NCBI GenBank assembly: GCA_964528155.1
Contig: CAZGRL010000191.1
Span: 1-6,093, forward strand
Source of the DNA: G001797105 sp964528155
GTDB lineage: Bacteria; Chloroflexota; Anaerolineae; Anaerolineales; E44-bin32
Length of the DNA: 6,093 nucleotides
Direction: 5' to 3'
Shown: one piece after another, positions 1-5,722 of the stretch
Numbering within the stretch: position 1 is the stretch's first letter
Layout: each line of letters begins with the position of its first letter
Position numbers and translations under genes: made by a program
The notes under the pieces: model-generated
What the model saw: only the letters and a program-made list of their open reading frames with translations
Database searches by the model: none
What the model was told of the DNA's origin: nothing

Positions 1-4
1 GTTT

Positions 5-23
5 CATGCTCATAGGGAGCATG
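5..23. promoter_or_regulatory. Perfect 7-bp inverted repeat in the leader (possible operator)
   Basis: CATGCTC at 5-11 and GAGCATG at 17-23 are exact reverse complements separated by 5 nt. No T-run follows on either strand, so it does not look like an intrinsic terminator. It lies about 36 bp upstream of the proposed -35 box of the isomerase/glycyl-radical operon. That position would suit an activator or repressor site, but no regulator gene is in the window to pair with it. The match is exact; the function is a guess. Confidence 0.35.
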
Positions 24-58
24 GTAGTCTCAACTAACCCTGCGGTCAAGGTTTGTTG

Positions 59-87
59 TTGTAAGAGCTGTTGTTTTGTGGTATATT
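59..87 (+). promoter_or_regulatory. Putative sigma70-type promoter of the isomerase/glycyl radical enzyme operon
   Basis: TTGTAA at 59-64 (4 of 6 to TTGACA) and TATATT at 82-87 (5 of 6 to TATAAT) are separated by the optimal 17 bp. The surrounding DNA is T/G-rich and clearly less GC-rich than the genes. Transcription would start near 94, leaving a leader of about 40 nt before the GTG start at 136. It is the best promoter-like site upstream of the first gene, found by eye only. Confidence 0.45.
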
Positions 88-90
88 GTT

Positions 91-110
91 GCGACTTAGT
101 TTCGAGTCGC
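91..110 (+). promoter_or_regulatory. Inverted repeat at the predicted transcription start (operator or leader hairpin)
   Basis: GCGACT at 91-96 and AGTCGC at 105-110 form a perfect 6-bp inverted repeat with an 8-nt spacer, and T90/A111 extends it to 7 bp. It overlaps the predicted transcription start and ends 13 nt before the ribosome binding site. A repressor bound here would block RNA polymerase. As RNA it would be a small hairpin near the 5' end of the mRNA. The sequence does not decide between these. Confidence 0.4.
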
Positions 111-123
111 AGAACCTGGCAAC

Positions 124-129
124 AAGGAG
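124..129 (+). promoter_or_regulatory. Ribosome binding site that fixes the GTG start of the isomerase gene
   Basis: AAGGAG sits 6 nt before the GTG at 136. The first in-frame ATG codons further downstream would remove the first beta strand (MKIAVV), which the RpiB fold needs. The GTG is therefore the start. Confidence 0.8.
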
Positions 130-135
130 TCCCCA

Positions 136-783
136 GTGAAGATCGCTGTAGTCAACGAGACGAGCTCGGCCGACAAGAACGCCGACATCATCGCCGCTCT
201 GCAAGACAGAGACCATGAAATCCTGAACATGGGAATGACCAAGACGGGAGCGGAACCCGCGCTCAGCTATGTCAACACCGGGCTTCTCACCGCGATGCTC
301 CTGAACTTGGGGATCGCGGATTTCGTGGTCGGCGGATGCGGCACCGGGCAGGGATACATGATCGCCGCGATGCAGTATCCCGGCGTCTTCTGCGGCCACG
401 TCCGGGACTCCCTGGACGCGTGGCTGTTTACGCAGATCAACGGCGGGAACTGCATTTCCCTGGCCCTGAACCAAGGCTACGGATGGGCGGCCGACGTGAA
501 CCTTCGATTCATCTTCGACCGAATCTTCAGCGTCGAGCGAGGCGGGGGCTATCCGGAACACCGCAGGGAGGCGCAGAACAGATATCGCTTGAGCCTCGAA
601 GCGCTCTCGGCCAAGATCCACCCGAGCTTCGCGAAGGTCATCGAGCTGCTGCCCGAGGAGGTGATTTCCCCTGTTCTGCGGTATCCGACCGTCCATGATG
701 TCCTGGACGTCGACAGCATCGGCGACGGTGAGTTGCGGGAAGCGCTTCAGCGACGTATGCGGGGTATCGAGACCGCAGGCTGA
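136..783 (+). CDS. Long-form RpiB/LacA/LacB-family sugar-phosphate isomerase
   Basis: The family interconverts aldose and ketose phosphates in the cytoplasm (ribose 5-phosphate, allose 6-phosphate or galactose 6-phosphate isomerases). The 215-residue protein begins with a short beta strand (MKIAVVNE) and carries the family signature GCGTGQG at 67-73, where Cys68 matches the catalytic cysteine of RpiB. The pattern PGVFCGHVRDSLDA (82-95) then INGGN (101-105) aligns with the usual PGIRAALVHD and HNDAN blocks. Two differences stand out. The N-terminal DHAG is absent (NETSSADKN instead), and the ring-opening His of HNDAN is Ile101. It is also about 65 residues longer than typical RpiB (about 150), with a helical, charged C-terminal extension. 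From memory, a recognised long subgroup has all these traits, so it is probably a real isomerase with a different substrate and not a decayed RpiB. It starts with GTG and ends 2 bp before the glycyl radical enzyme gene, so the two are co-transcribed. Family assignment is firm; the substrate is unknown. Confidence 0.85.
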   Translation: MKIAVVNETSSADKNADIIAALQDRDHEILNMGMTKTGAEPALSYVNTGLLTAMLLNLGIADFVVGGCGTGQGYMIAAMQYPGVFCGHVRDSLDAWLFTQINGGNCISLALNQGYGWAADVNLRFIFDRIFSVERGGGYPEHRREAQNRYRLSLEALSAKIHPSFAKVIELLPEEVISPVLRYPTVHDVLDVDSIGDGELREALQRRMRGIETAG

Positions 784-785
784 GA

Positions 786-3176
786 ATGACAGAGAGGCGA
801 ACAGAGAAGCTCAAGAGGCAGGTCGTGGGTGCCAGGAACACGGTCTGCACCGAAAGGGCTCGCTTCTATACGGAAGTCTACCGGGCCAACCATGACAAGC
901 CGGTGATCCTCCGCAGGGCACTTGCCCTGGAACATACTCTCAAGCGCATGAGCGTGAGGATCGAGCCGGGGGAGCTGATCGTGGGCAACCACTCCACGGC
1001 GGTCCGCGCGGCGCCGATATTCCCCGAATACTCCGTAGACTGGCTGCTGGACGAGCTCGATCAGCTCGAGAAGAGACCCGGAGATGTGTTCTACGTTTCC
1101 CGCAGCGACAAGCACAGCATCAGGGAGATCTGCGAATACTGGCGGGGCGGAACGGTTTGCGACCGGGCCTACGCCCTCATGCCGGTGGACACGCTGGAGA
1201 TTCACGAAGCCCAGATCACCAGGGCCGTGGCCAACCTCACCAGCGGCGACGGCCATATCGCGGTGAACTTTCCGAAGATCCTCGAACTCGGGCTGGGCGG
1301 ATACCTGCAGCGCGTCAAGCGAATGAGGTGCGCGCTGCAGCTGACCACGCATGAGGATATCAGAAAGAATCTGTTCTACCGTTCTCTGGAGATCGGCATC
1401 GGCGCCCTGCAGGCGTTCATCGAACGCTTCGCGCACCTGGCGGAGGACCACGCCCGAGAAAGCGGCGACCCGAGGCGTCGATGCGAGCTTGAACAGATCC
1501 GCGACACTTGCCTGCGGGTCAGCCGCTTCGCCCCCCTCTCGTTCCGAGAGGCTCTTCAACTGGTCTACTTCCTTCAGCTCGTCCTGCAAATCGAGAGCAA
1601 CGGGCACTCGGTGTCGCTGGGGCGGCTGGACCAGTACTTGTACCCGTTCTTCCGCAACGACATCCGGCAGAATTTGATCACGAACGACGAGGTGAAAGAG
1701 CTACTGGAATGCCTCTGGATCAAGCTGTATAGCATCAACAAGATCCGACCGTGGTCGCACACGCGCTATTCCGCCGGGTCACCGATGTATCAGAATGTGA
1801 CCATCGGCGGGCAGACTAGCGAAGGAGCAGACGCGGTAAACGAGCTCAGCTATCGGATCCTCGAGACGGTGGGGAGGATGCGCCTGCCTCAGCCCAACCT
1901 GCTGGTCCGCTATCACAAAAACATCAGCCAGGACTTCATGATGGCGTGTCTCAGTGTGATAGAGCAGGGATCGGGCATGCCGGCCTTCGTCAATGACGAG
2001 ATCGTGATCCCGTCGTTCCTCGAAATCGGCGTCGAGGAAGCCGACGCGTACGATTACTCAGCGATCGGCTGCATCGAGGTCGCGGTGCCCGGGAAATGGG
2101 GATATCGCTGCACCGGCATGTGCTACATCAACCTCATGCGCGTCTTCCTGGCCAGCCTTCACGACGGACGGGATGTGACCAGCGGGAAGAGCTTCCACAC
2201 GGGTTCGGGGCACTTCAAGGATTTCACGAGTTTCGACCAGCTGATGGAGGCCTGGCGCGCGCAGATTCGCTTCTACACCAAACAGTCGGTCATCACCGAC
2301 ACCTGCGTGGATACCGCCCTGGAAGAGCTCAGCCCTGACATTCTCTGTTCCACCTTCGTCGACGATTGCATCGAGCGGGGCAAGACGATCAAGGAAGGCG
2401 GCGCCAAATACGATTTCATCTCCGGATTGCAGGTGGGGATAGCGAATCTAGGGAACAGCCTGGCCAGCGTAAAGAAACTCGTGTTCGAGGAGCGCCGCAT
2501 CGGCAAGGAACAGCTGTTGGCTGCTCTGGAACACGACTTTCGGGGAATCGAGGGTGAGAGAATCCGCCAGGCGCTCCTGAACAGTGCCGCGAAGTACGGG
2601 AACGATGATGACTCAGTGGACATGCTGCTGCGGGAAGCCTATTCGTGCTACATCGACGAACTCGCCCAGTACCGGAACACCCGCTTCGGACGCGGCCCCA
2701 TCGGGGGCTTGTACTACGCGGGGACTTCGAGCATCTCCGGCAACGTGCCAGCAGGTGCTACGGTGGCCGCCACCCCTGACGGCCGCAAAGCCTTCACCCC
2801 TCTGGCAGAGGGTTGTTCCCCTTCCGCGGGAACCGATGTGCTCGGCCCTACCGCGGTGTTCAAGTCGGTGAGCAAGCTGCCCACCGGCAAGATCCTGGGC
2901 GGTGTCCTGCTCAATCAGAAAGTCAGCCCTTCGATGATCCGTTCGGAGTCTTCCAAGACGAAACTGATCTGGCTGCTGAGGACGTTTTTCGATGAGTTAA
3001 AAGGATGGCACGTCCAGTACAACGTCGTGGACCGTCAGACTCTGCTGGACGCCCAGAGAGAGCCGGAGAAGCATCGAGATCTGATCGTACGGGTCGCCGG
3101 CTACTCTGCCTTCTTCACGAGTCTGGCACCTGAAACGCAAAACGACATCATTTCCCGCACCGAACAGGTGATCTGA
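786..3176 (+). CDS. pflD: Glycyl radical enzyme, PflD/YbiW type (formate acetyltransferase/glycerol dehydratase family)
   Basis: This 796-residue cytoplasmic protein has the full-length glycyl radical fold: a PFL-like domain over most of the chain, then the C-terminal glycyl radical domain. RVAGYSAFF at 769-777 is the radical loop, with Gly772 as the radical site. Cys429 in GCIEV is the thiyl cysteine, and Glu431 gives the C-x-E pattern of the dehydratase/eliminase branch. True pyruvate formate-lyase has two adjacent cysteines there, so it is not that enzyme. GDGHIAV (154-160, His157) and ESNGHSVSLGRLDQYLYP (270-287) are substrate-pocket blocks seen in glycerol-dehydratase-like members. The stretches AVPGKWGYRCTGM (433-445), KYGNDDDSVD (603-612) and GPTAVFKSVSKLPTGK (687-702) closely match what I remember of E. 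coli PflD and YbiW. Those are reported to cleave 1,5-anhydromannitol and 1,5-anhydroglucitol 6-phosphate. Hence a phosphorylated anhydrosugar or polyol is the likely substrate class, but the exact one is inference. The gene follows the isomerase by 2 bp with only a weak AGG 6 nt before the ATG, so translation is probably coupled. No activating enzyme is nearby. Confidence 0.92.
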   Translation: MTERRTEKLKRQVVGARNTVCTERARFYTEVYRANHDKPVILRRALALEHTLKRMSVRIEPGELIVGNHSTAVRAAPIFPEYSVDWLLDELDQLEKRPGDVFYVSRSDKHSIREICEYWRGGTVCDRAYALMPVDTLEIHEAQITRAVANLTSGDGHIAVNFPKILELGLGGYLQRVKRMRCALQLTTHEDIRKNLFYRSLEIGIGALQAFIERFAHLAEDHARESGDPRRRCELEQIRDTCLRVSRFAPLSFREALQLVYFLQLVLQIESNGHSVSLGRLDQYLYPFFRNDIRQNLITNDEVKELLECLWIKLYSINKIRPWSHTRYSAGSPMYQNVTIGGQTSEGADAVNELSYRILETVGRMRLPQPNLLVRYHKNISQDFMMACLSVIEQGSGMPAFVNDEIVIPSFLEIGVEEADAYDYSAIGCIEVAVPGKWGYRCTGMCYINLMRVFLASLHDGRDVTSGKSFHTGSGHFKDFTSFDQLMEAWRAQIRFYTKQSVITDTCVDTALEELSPDILCSTFVDDCIERGKTIKEGGAKYDFISGLQVGIANLGNSLASVKKLVFEERRIGKEQLLAALEHDFRGIEGERIRQALLNSAAKYGNDDDSVDMLLREAYSCYIDELAQYRNTRFGRGPIGGLYYAGTSSISGNVPAGATVAATPDGRKAFTPLAEGCSPSAGTDVLGPTAVFKSVSKLPTGKILGGVLLNQKVSPSMIRSESSKTKLIWLLRTFFDELKGWHVQYNVVDRQTLLDAQREPEKHRDLIVRVAGYSAFFTSLAPETQNDIISRTEQVI

Positions 3177-3198
3177 TGCGAAGCACCCTCACCGTCTA

Positions 3199-3227
3199 TA
3201 TAATCAGACCGACCAGATAGTCTAATT
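3199..3227 (+). promoter_or_regulatory. Possible internal promoter element and imperfect inverted repeat in the 106-bp gap
   Basis: A perfect -10 hexamer TATAAT occurs at 3199-3204 inside an A/T-rich patch, but I see no good -35 box 16-18 bp upstream. Directly after it, AATCAGAC (3202-3209) and GTCTAATT (3220-3227) form an 8-bp inverted repeat with one mismatch and a 10-nt loop. No T-run follows, so it is a poor terminator. This could be an internal promoter with an operator for the flavoprotein gene, or chance in an A/T-rich spacer. Confidence 0.25.
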
Positions 3228-3270
3228 CTCGCGATTTCGTTTGTACTAGAAGAAACGGTGGTGGTCAAAG

Positions 3271-3277
3271 AAGGAGG
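3271..3277 (+). promoter_or_regulatory. Strong ribosome binding site choosing the second of two overlapping ATGs
   Basis: AAGGAGG, the strongest Shine-Dalgarno in the window, is followed by ATG at 3278 and ATG at 3283 in different frames. The first is only 1 nt beyond the site and opens a reading frame of about 20 codons. The second is 5 nt beyond it and opens the flavoprotein, so 3283 is the start. Confidence 0.8.
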
Positions 3278-3282
3278 ATGAA

Positions 3283-4785
3283 ATGGACAACTCTCGGATC
3301 GATACGGATGTTCTGGTCATCGGCGGAGGCGGCGCTGGCCTGATGGCGGCCGTTGAGGCGCGGAAGAAGGGGGCGGCTGTCCTGATCCTGTGCAAGAAAG
3401 ACACAGGGAAGAGCGGCTGCACGCCGTATGCGGTGACGAACCTCACCTGTTCGACTGCGGACAGCGAACAAGAGCTTTTTCGCCAGATGGTGGAAGTCGG
3501 AGGATACCTCAACAACCAGGAGATCCTCGACGTATTCGTGCGGGAAGTCGCCGATATCGTCCCTGGTCTGAAACAATACGGTGTGCCTCTCACCATCGCC
3601 GACGGCAGCCATTATCACCTTGAGAACTACCCTCACGGGCCCCAGAAGAGCCTACCTGGAATCTTCAACGTCATTCCCGGGCCTGGCCGGCCGTTGAGCT
3701 TCAATCTCACAATCCCTCTCCTGGAAACGGCGCAGAAGCTGGGAGTGGAGGTCTTGGACAACGTCCTGGCCACGAGGATCCTGGTCACGGACAGCTGCGC
3801 CACTGGTGCCGTTGCCTTGAATCTGAAAAACGGCCAGCTTATGGTCATCTCGGCGAAGGCAGTCGTCATCGCCACAGGCGGCTGCGCACGCATCTATGAA
3901 AGGTCGGACAACCCGGTCGGCCTGACAGGCGATGGATTCTATCTCGGATTCCAGGCGGGAGCGGATCTGGTCAACATGGAGTTTATGGCCTTCAACCCAT
4001 TGAAGATCACCCCCGAGGTCACTGCCATGATCAAGAGCGGCAAGCCCGACGAGGAGTTGATGAGCGTCGGCCGTGCACATTACAGTCTGGGCGGCATCCT
4101 GGTCGACACACGGGCGGAAAGCACACTGAAAAACCTCTTTGCCGCCGGTGAGGTGGCGGACGGTCTGCTCGGAGCCGCCCGGCTCGGGGGGACGGCGCTG
4201 GCCGACGCGATCGTGTTCGGAGCGATAGCAGGCCGCGAAGCGGGCGCGCAGGTGCCGGGGGTTCGCAGGAACGATGTCCTGCTCAGGGAGGTCGCCGAAG
4301 AGAAGGAGAGGATCGAAGGATTGTCCCAGGGCGGCGAAACCTCCGCGGCCGAACTCCAGAAGGAAGTGAAGTCGGTGATGTGGAAGTACGCTGGCATGGC
4401 CAAGACCGAACAGAGCCTGTCCGAAGCCTGCGAGAAGCTGACCCGGCTAAAGAACATTCGGATGAAGGTGAGCCCTGGTGACTCGAGCGGGATCGGACAG
4501 GCAGTGGAGGCGCACCTGATGGCGTGCGTGGGAGAGATGATCGCCGTTTCCTCACTGCAACGGAGAGAGACACGTGGCCAGTTCTGGAGGCTCGATTACC
4601 CCCTCTCAGACAATGCAAACTGCCTCTTTAACGTCGTCATCTCGCGCCGTGGAGACGTGATCGAGACTCGCCGGAAGAATGTAGTCATGACACGCATGCG
4701 GACCGCTTCGGTGCAGCCGCTCGTCGGATGCGGGTGCTTTAATTACCTGAAGCCCCTATACAAGGGAAGCGACAAAGAGGGATAA
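3283..4785 (+). CDS. Cap-less FAD-dependent oxidoreductase of the fumarate reductase/succinate dehydrogenase flavoprotein superfamily
   Basis: The 500-residue protein opens with a Rossmann FAD-binding motif, VLVIGGGGAGLMAA (10-23). It continues with KSGCT (43-47), VVIATGG (194-200), TGDG (215-218) and the superfamily block HYSLGGILVD (266-275). Then comes the FAD-binding run AAGEVADGLLGAARLGG (287-303), where Arg300 matches the substrate-binding Arg of fumarate reductase. The C-terminal helical part has RETRGQFWRLDYP (428-440), also typical. Between MEF (232-234) and His266 there are only about 31 residues, where FrdA, SdhA and NadB have over 100. The missing piece is the capping domain with the TEGxRGEGG proton-donor arginine. 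In addition the usual QFHPT is AFNPL, replacing a substrate-binding His with Asn238. It is therefore unlikely to be an ordinary fumarate reductase or aspartate oxidase. No signal peptide or membrane segment is seen, so it is probably cytoplasmic. A GCGC motif at 482-485 near the end is unusual. It has its own strong ribosome binding site and is followed 4 bp later by a small gene. The substrate and redox partner are unknown. Confidence 0.85.
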   Translation: MDNSRIDTDVLVIGGGGAGLMAAVEARKKGAAVLILCKKDTGKSGCTPYAVTNLTCSTADSEQELFRQMVEVGGYLNNQEILDVFVREVADIVPGLKQYGVPLTIADGSHYHLENYPHGPQKSLPGIFNVIPGPGRPLSFNLTIPLLETAQKLGVEVLDNVLATRILVTDSCATGAVALNLKNGQLMVISAKAVVIATGGCARIYERSDNPVGLTGDGFYLGFQAGADLVNMEFMAFNPLKITPEVTAMIKSGKPDEELMSVGRAHYSLGGILVDTRAESTLKNLFAAGEVADGLLGAARLGGTALADAIVFGAIAGREAGAQVPGVRRNDVLLREVAEEKERIEGLSQGGETSAAELQKEVKSVMWKYAGMAKTEQSLSEACEKLTRLKNIRMKVSPGDSSGIGQAVEAHLMACVGEMIAVSSLQRRETRGQFWRLDYPLSDNANCLFNVVISRRGDVIETRRKNVVMTRMRTASVQPLVGCGCFNYLKPLYKGSDKEG

Positions 4786-4789
4786 AGAG

Positions 4790-4960
4790 ATGGAAGAGGA
4801 TCGAGTGCTCACGGTGAAGATCAAGAAGCTCAAGGACAGGTACGCGGTAACGATCGACGGCGGGGAGGGCATTCTCGTTGATGAGGACTACTATCAGCCC
4901 CGTACAAGCGAAGAGGTCGGCAAGCTCGTCGAGATGTGGCTGAACGGCTTCGACTTTTAA
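4790..4960 (+). CDS. Small acidic protein of unknown function, co-transcribed with the flavoprotein
   Basis: I do not recognise this 56-residue protein. It begins ATG at 4790, 4 bp after the flavoprotein stop. GAGGGA at 4777-4782, inside the end of that gene, serves as ribosome binding site, a coupled arrangement. The N-terminal half alternates hydrophobic and charged residues (VLTVKIKKLKDRYAVTID, 6-23), as in two beta strands. An acidic turn follows (DEDYY, 31-35), then a probable amphipathic helix (SEEVGKLVEMWLNGF, 40-54). There are no cysteines, so it is not a ferredoxin, and no membrane segment or DNA-binding helix is visible. Codon usage matches the neighbouring genes. Tight spacing and a clear binding site argue that it is real. 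It may be a subunit or chaperone of the flavoprotein, which is inference from position only. Confidence 0.7.
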   Translation: MEEDRVLTVKIKKLKDRYAVTIDGGEGILVDEDYYQPRTSEEVGKLVEMWLNGFDF

Positions 4961-5301
4961 TACGCGACGCCGATTTCTGCCCCGATCTGCGGTACGACTG
5001 GTACGACCTGTCCCGAGGCGCGGGTGTGAGGAGGGAAACTTCGTCTGGCAAAAGCCTCGCCACGGCCCATTGGGCACACTAGAGGATCCACCTCGTGAAC
5101 CTTAGCAAGTAGCCTTGCCTTCGGTCGCTTGCGTGCGTCAACGGAGACCTCTTCCCCGTCGTGGAGCGGCTCGAATCCAGGGCACTCCGGGTAAGGAAGT
5201 GCGGTTGGGTGTGATGCCCGTCAGCCCTTCGATGCCCGTTTTGCCACGTACGGCATCCGTTCCCAGCAGCTCTTGATCTGCCCCACGTGTCTGGGTCACC
5301 C
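4961..5301. other. 341-bp stretch without a convincing gene
   Basis: No intact reading frame here has a start, ribosome binding site and recognisable protein. I see a 9-bp near-tandem repeat (GGTACGACT/GGTACGACC at 4991-5008), a wide 6-bp inverted repeat CGAGGC/GCCTCG (5014-5019 and 5054-5059) and a direct repeat of GATGCCCGT (5213-5221 and 5231-5239). No good intrinsic terminator (stem plus T-run) for the upstream operon was found. The part next to 5302 may be the downstream end of the decayed insertion sequence. Confidence 0.5.
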
Positions 5302-5722
5302 CTAAGGGAGGCTGGCCCCTCCCGGAAGCCCTTGGAAAAGTGATCTGGCCTCTGGAGCCGGCGGGTGATAGCCCAGCGAACCTTGAGGCCGTCTGGTGTT
5401 GAAGTGGCTGCGCCACTATTCCAGAAGAACGTGCGCTTCTCCTATTGTGTCTAGCTGCTCACATTTCAAGAACGCGTCTCTGAGCTTCCCGTTGAACCGT
5501 TAAACGTACCTGTTCTCCCGGGGTTTTCCGGAGTCAATGGCTCTTCAGGCGGCGTGCACAGGCCAGCGCAAGGCACTCACGCGTGAACTTGTCAATGACA
5601 ACCAGGATTCGGAATTCAATCCCGTCATGAGTGCGGTCATGCACGAAGTCATAACGCCAGATATGATTCTATCCGGCCGGTCGTAACCGCGTGCTGGCGG
5701 TATCATTCATCCAAAGCCCGCG
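5302..5722 (-). pseudogene. Decayed IS3-family orfB transposase (DDE integrase-core fragment)
   Basis: Reading the - strand from 5722, one frame gives RGLWMND, STRLRP, then NHIWRYDFVHDRTHDG (about 5623-5668) and FTRECLALACARRL (about 5546-5587). These are the characteristic core blocks of IS3-family OrfB, and the Asp of YDFV (5648-5650) is the first catalytic residue. A second frame from 5529 gives ENRYV, RFNGKLRDAFL (about 5467-5499) and GSLGYHPPAPEA (about 5347-5382), the usual C-terminal blocks. The copy is dead. In-frame stops lie at 5669-5671, 5534-5536, 5500-5502 and 5416-5418, and a frame change occurs near 5530. About 40-45 residues holding the second catalytic Asp are missing between the two parts, and the third catalytic Glu is a TAA stop (5500-5502). 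No OrfA, intact first third of OrfB or terminal repeats were found. The family is secure; the subgroup (IS407/IS2-like) is less so. Confidence 0.82.

Noticed and set aside
46..696. Long open frame on the - strand opposite the isomerase gene
   Set aside because: It mirrors the codon structure of the RpiB-like gene, has no recognisable motif, and overlaps a gene with clear family signatures.
747..1607. 286-codon open frame on the - strand inside the glycyl radical enzyme gene
   Set aside because: GC-rich antisense shadow; its translation shows no family motif, while the + strand has conserved radical-enzyme blocks throughout.
4991..5008. Two 9-bp near-identical units as the start of a repeat array or CRISPR
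   Set aside because: Only two copies directly abutting, with no spacers and no further units.
5014..5059. CGAGGC/GCCTCG inverted repeat as a terminator for the operon
   Set aside because: The loop is 34 nt and no T-run follows, so it does not fit an intrinsic terminator.
5150..5180. GGCTCGAATCC resembling a tRNA T-loop
   Set aside because: The flanking bases do not form the T-stem, and no anticodon or acceptor arms can be drawn around it.
5138..5416. 92-codon - strand open frame beginning GTG
   Set aside because: Its first third is an out-of-frame reading of the IS3 relic, there is no good ribosome binding site, and the rest is low-complexity in P, R and G with no recognised similarity.
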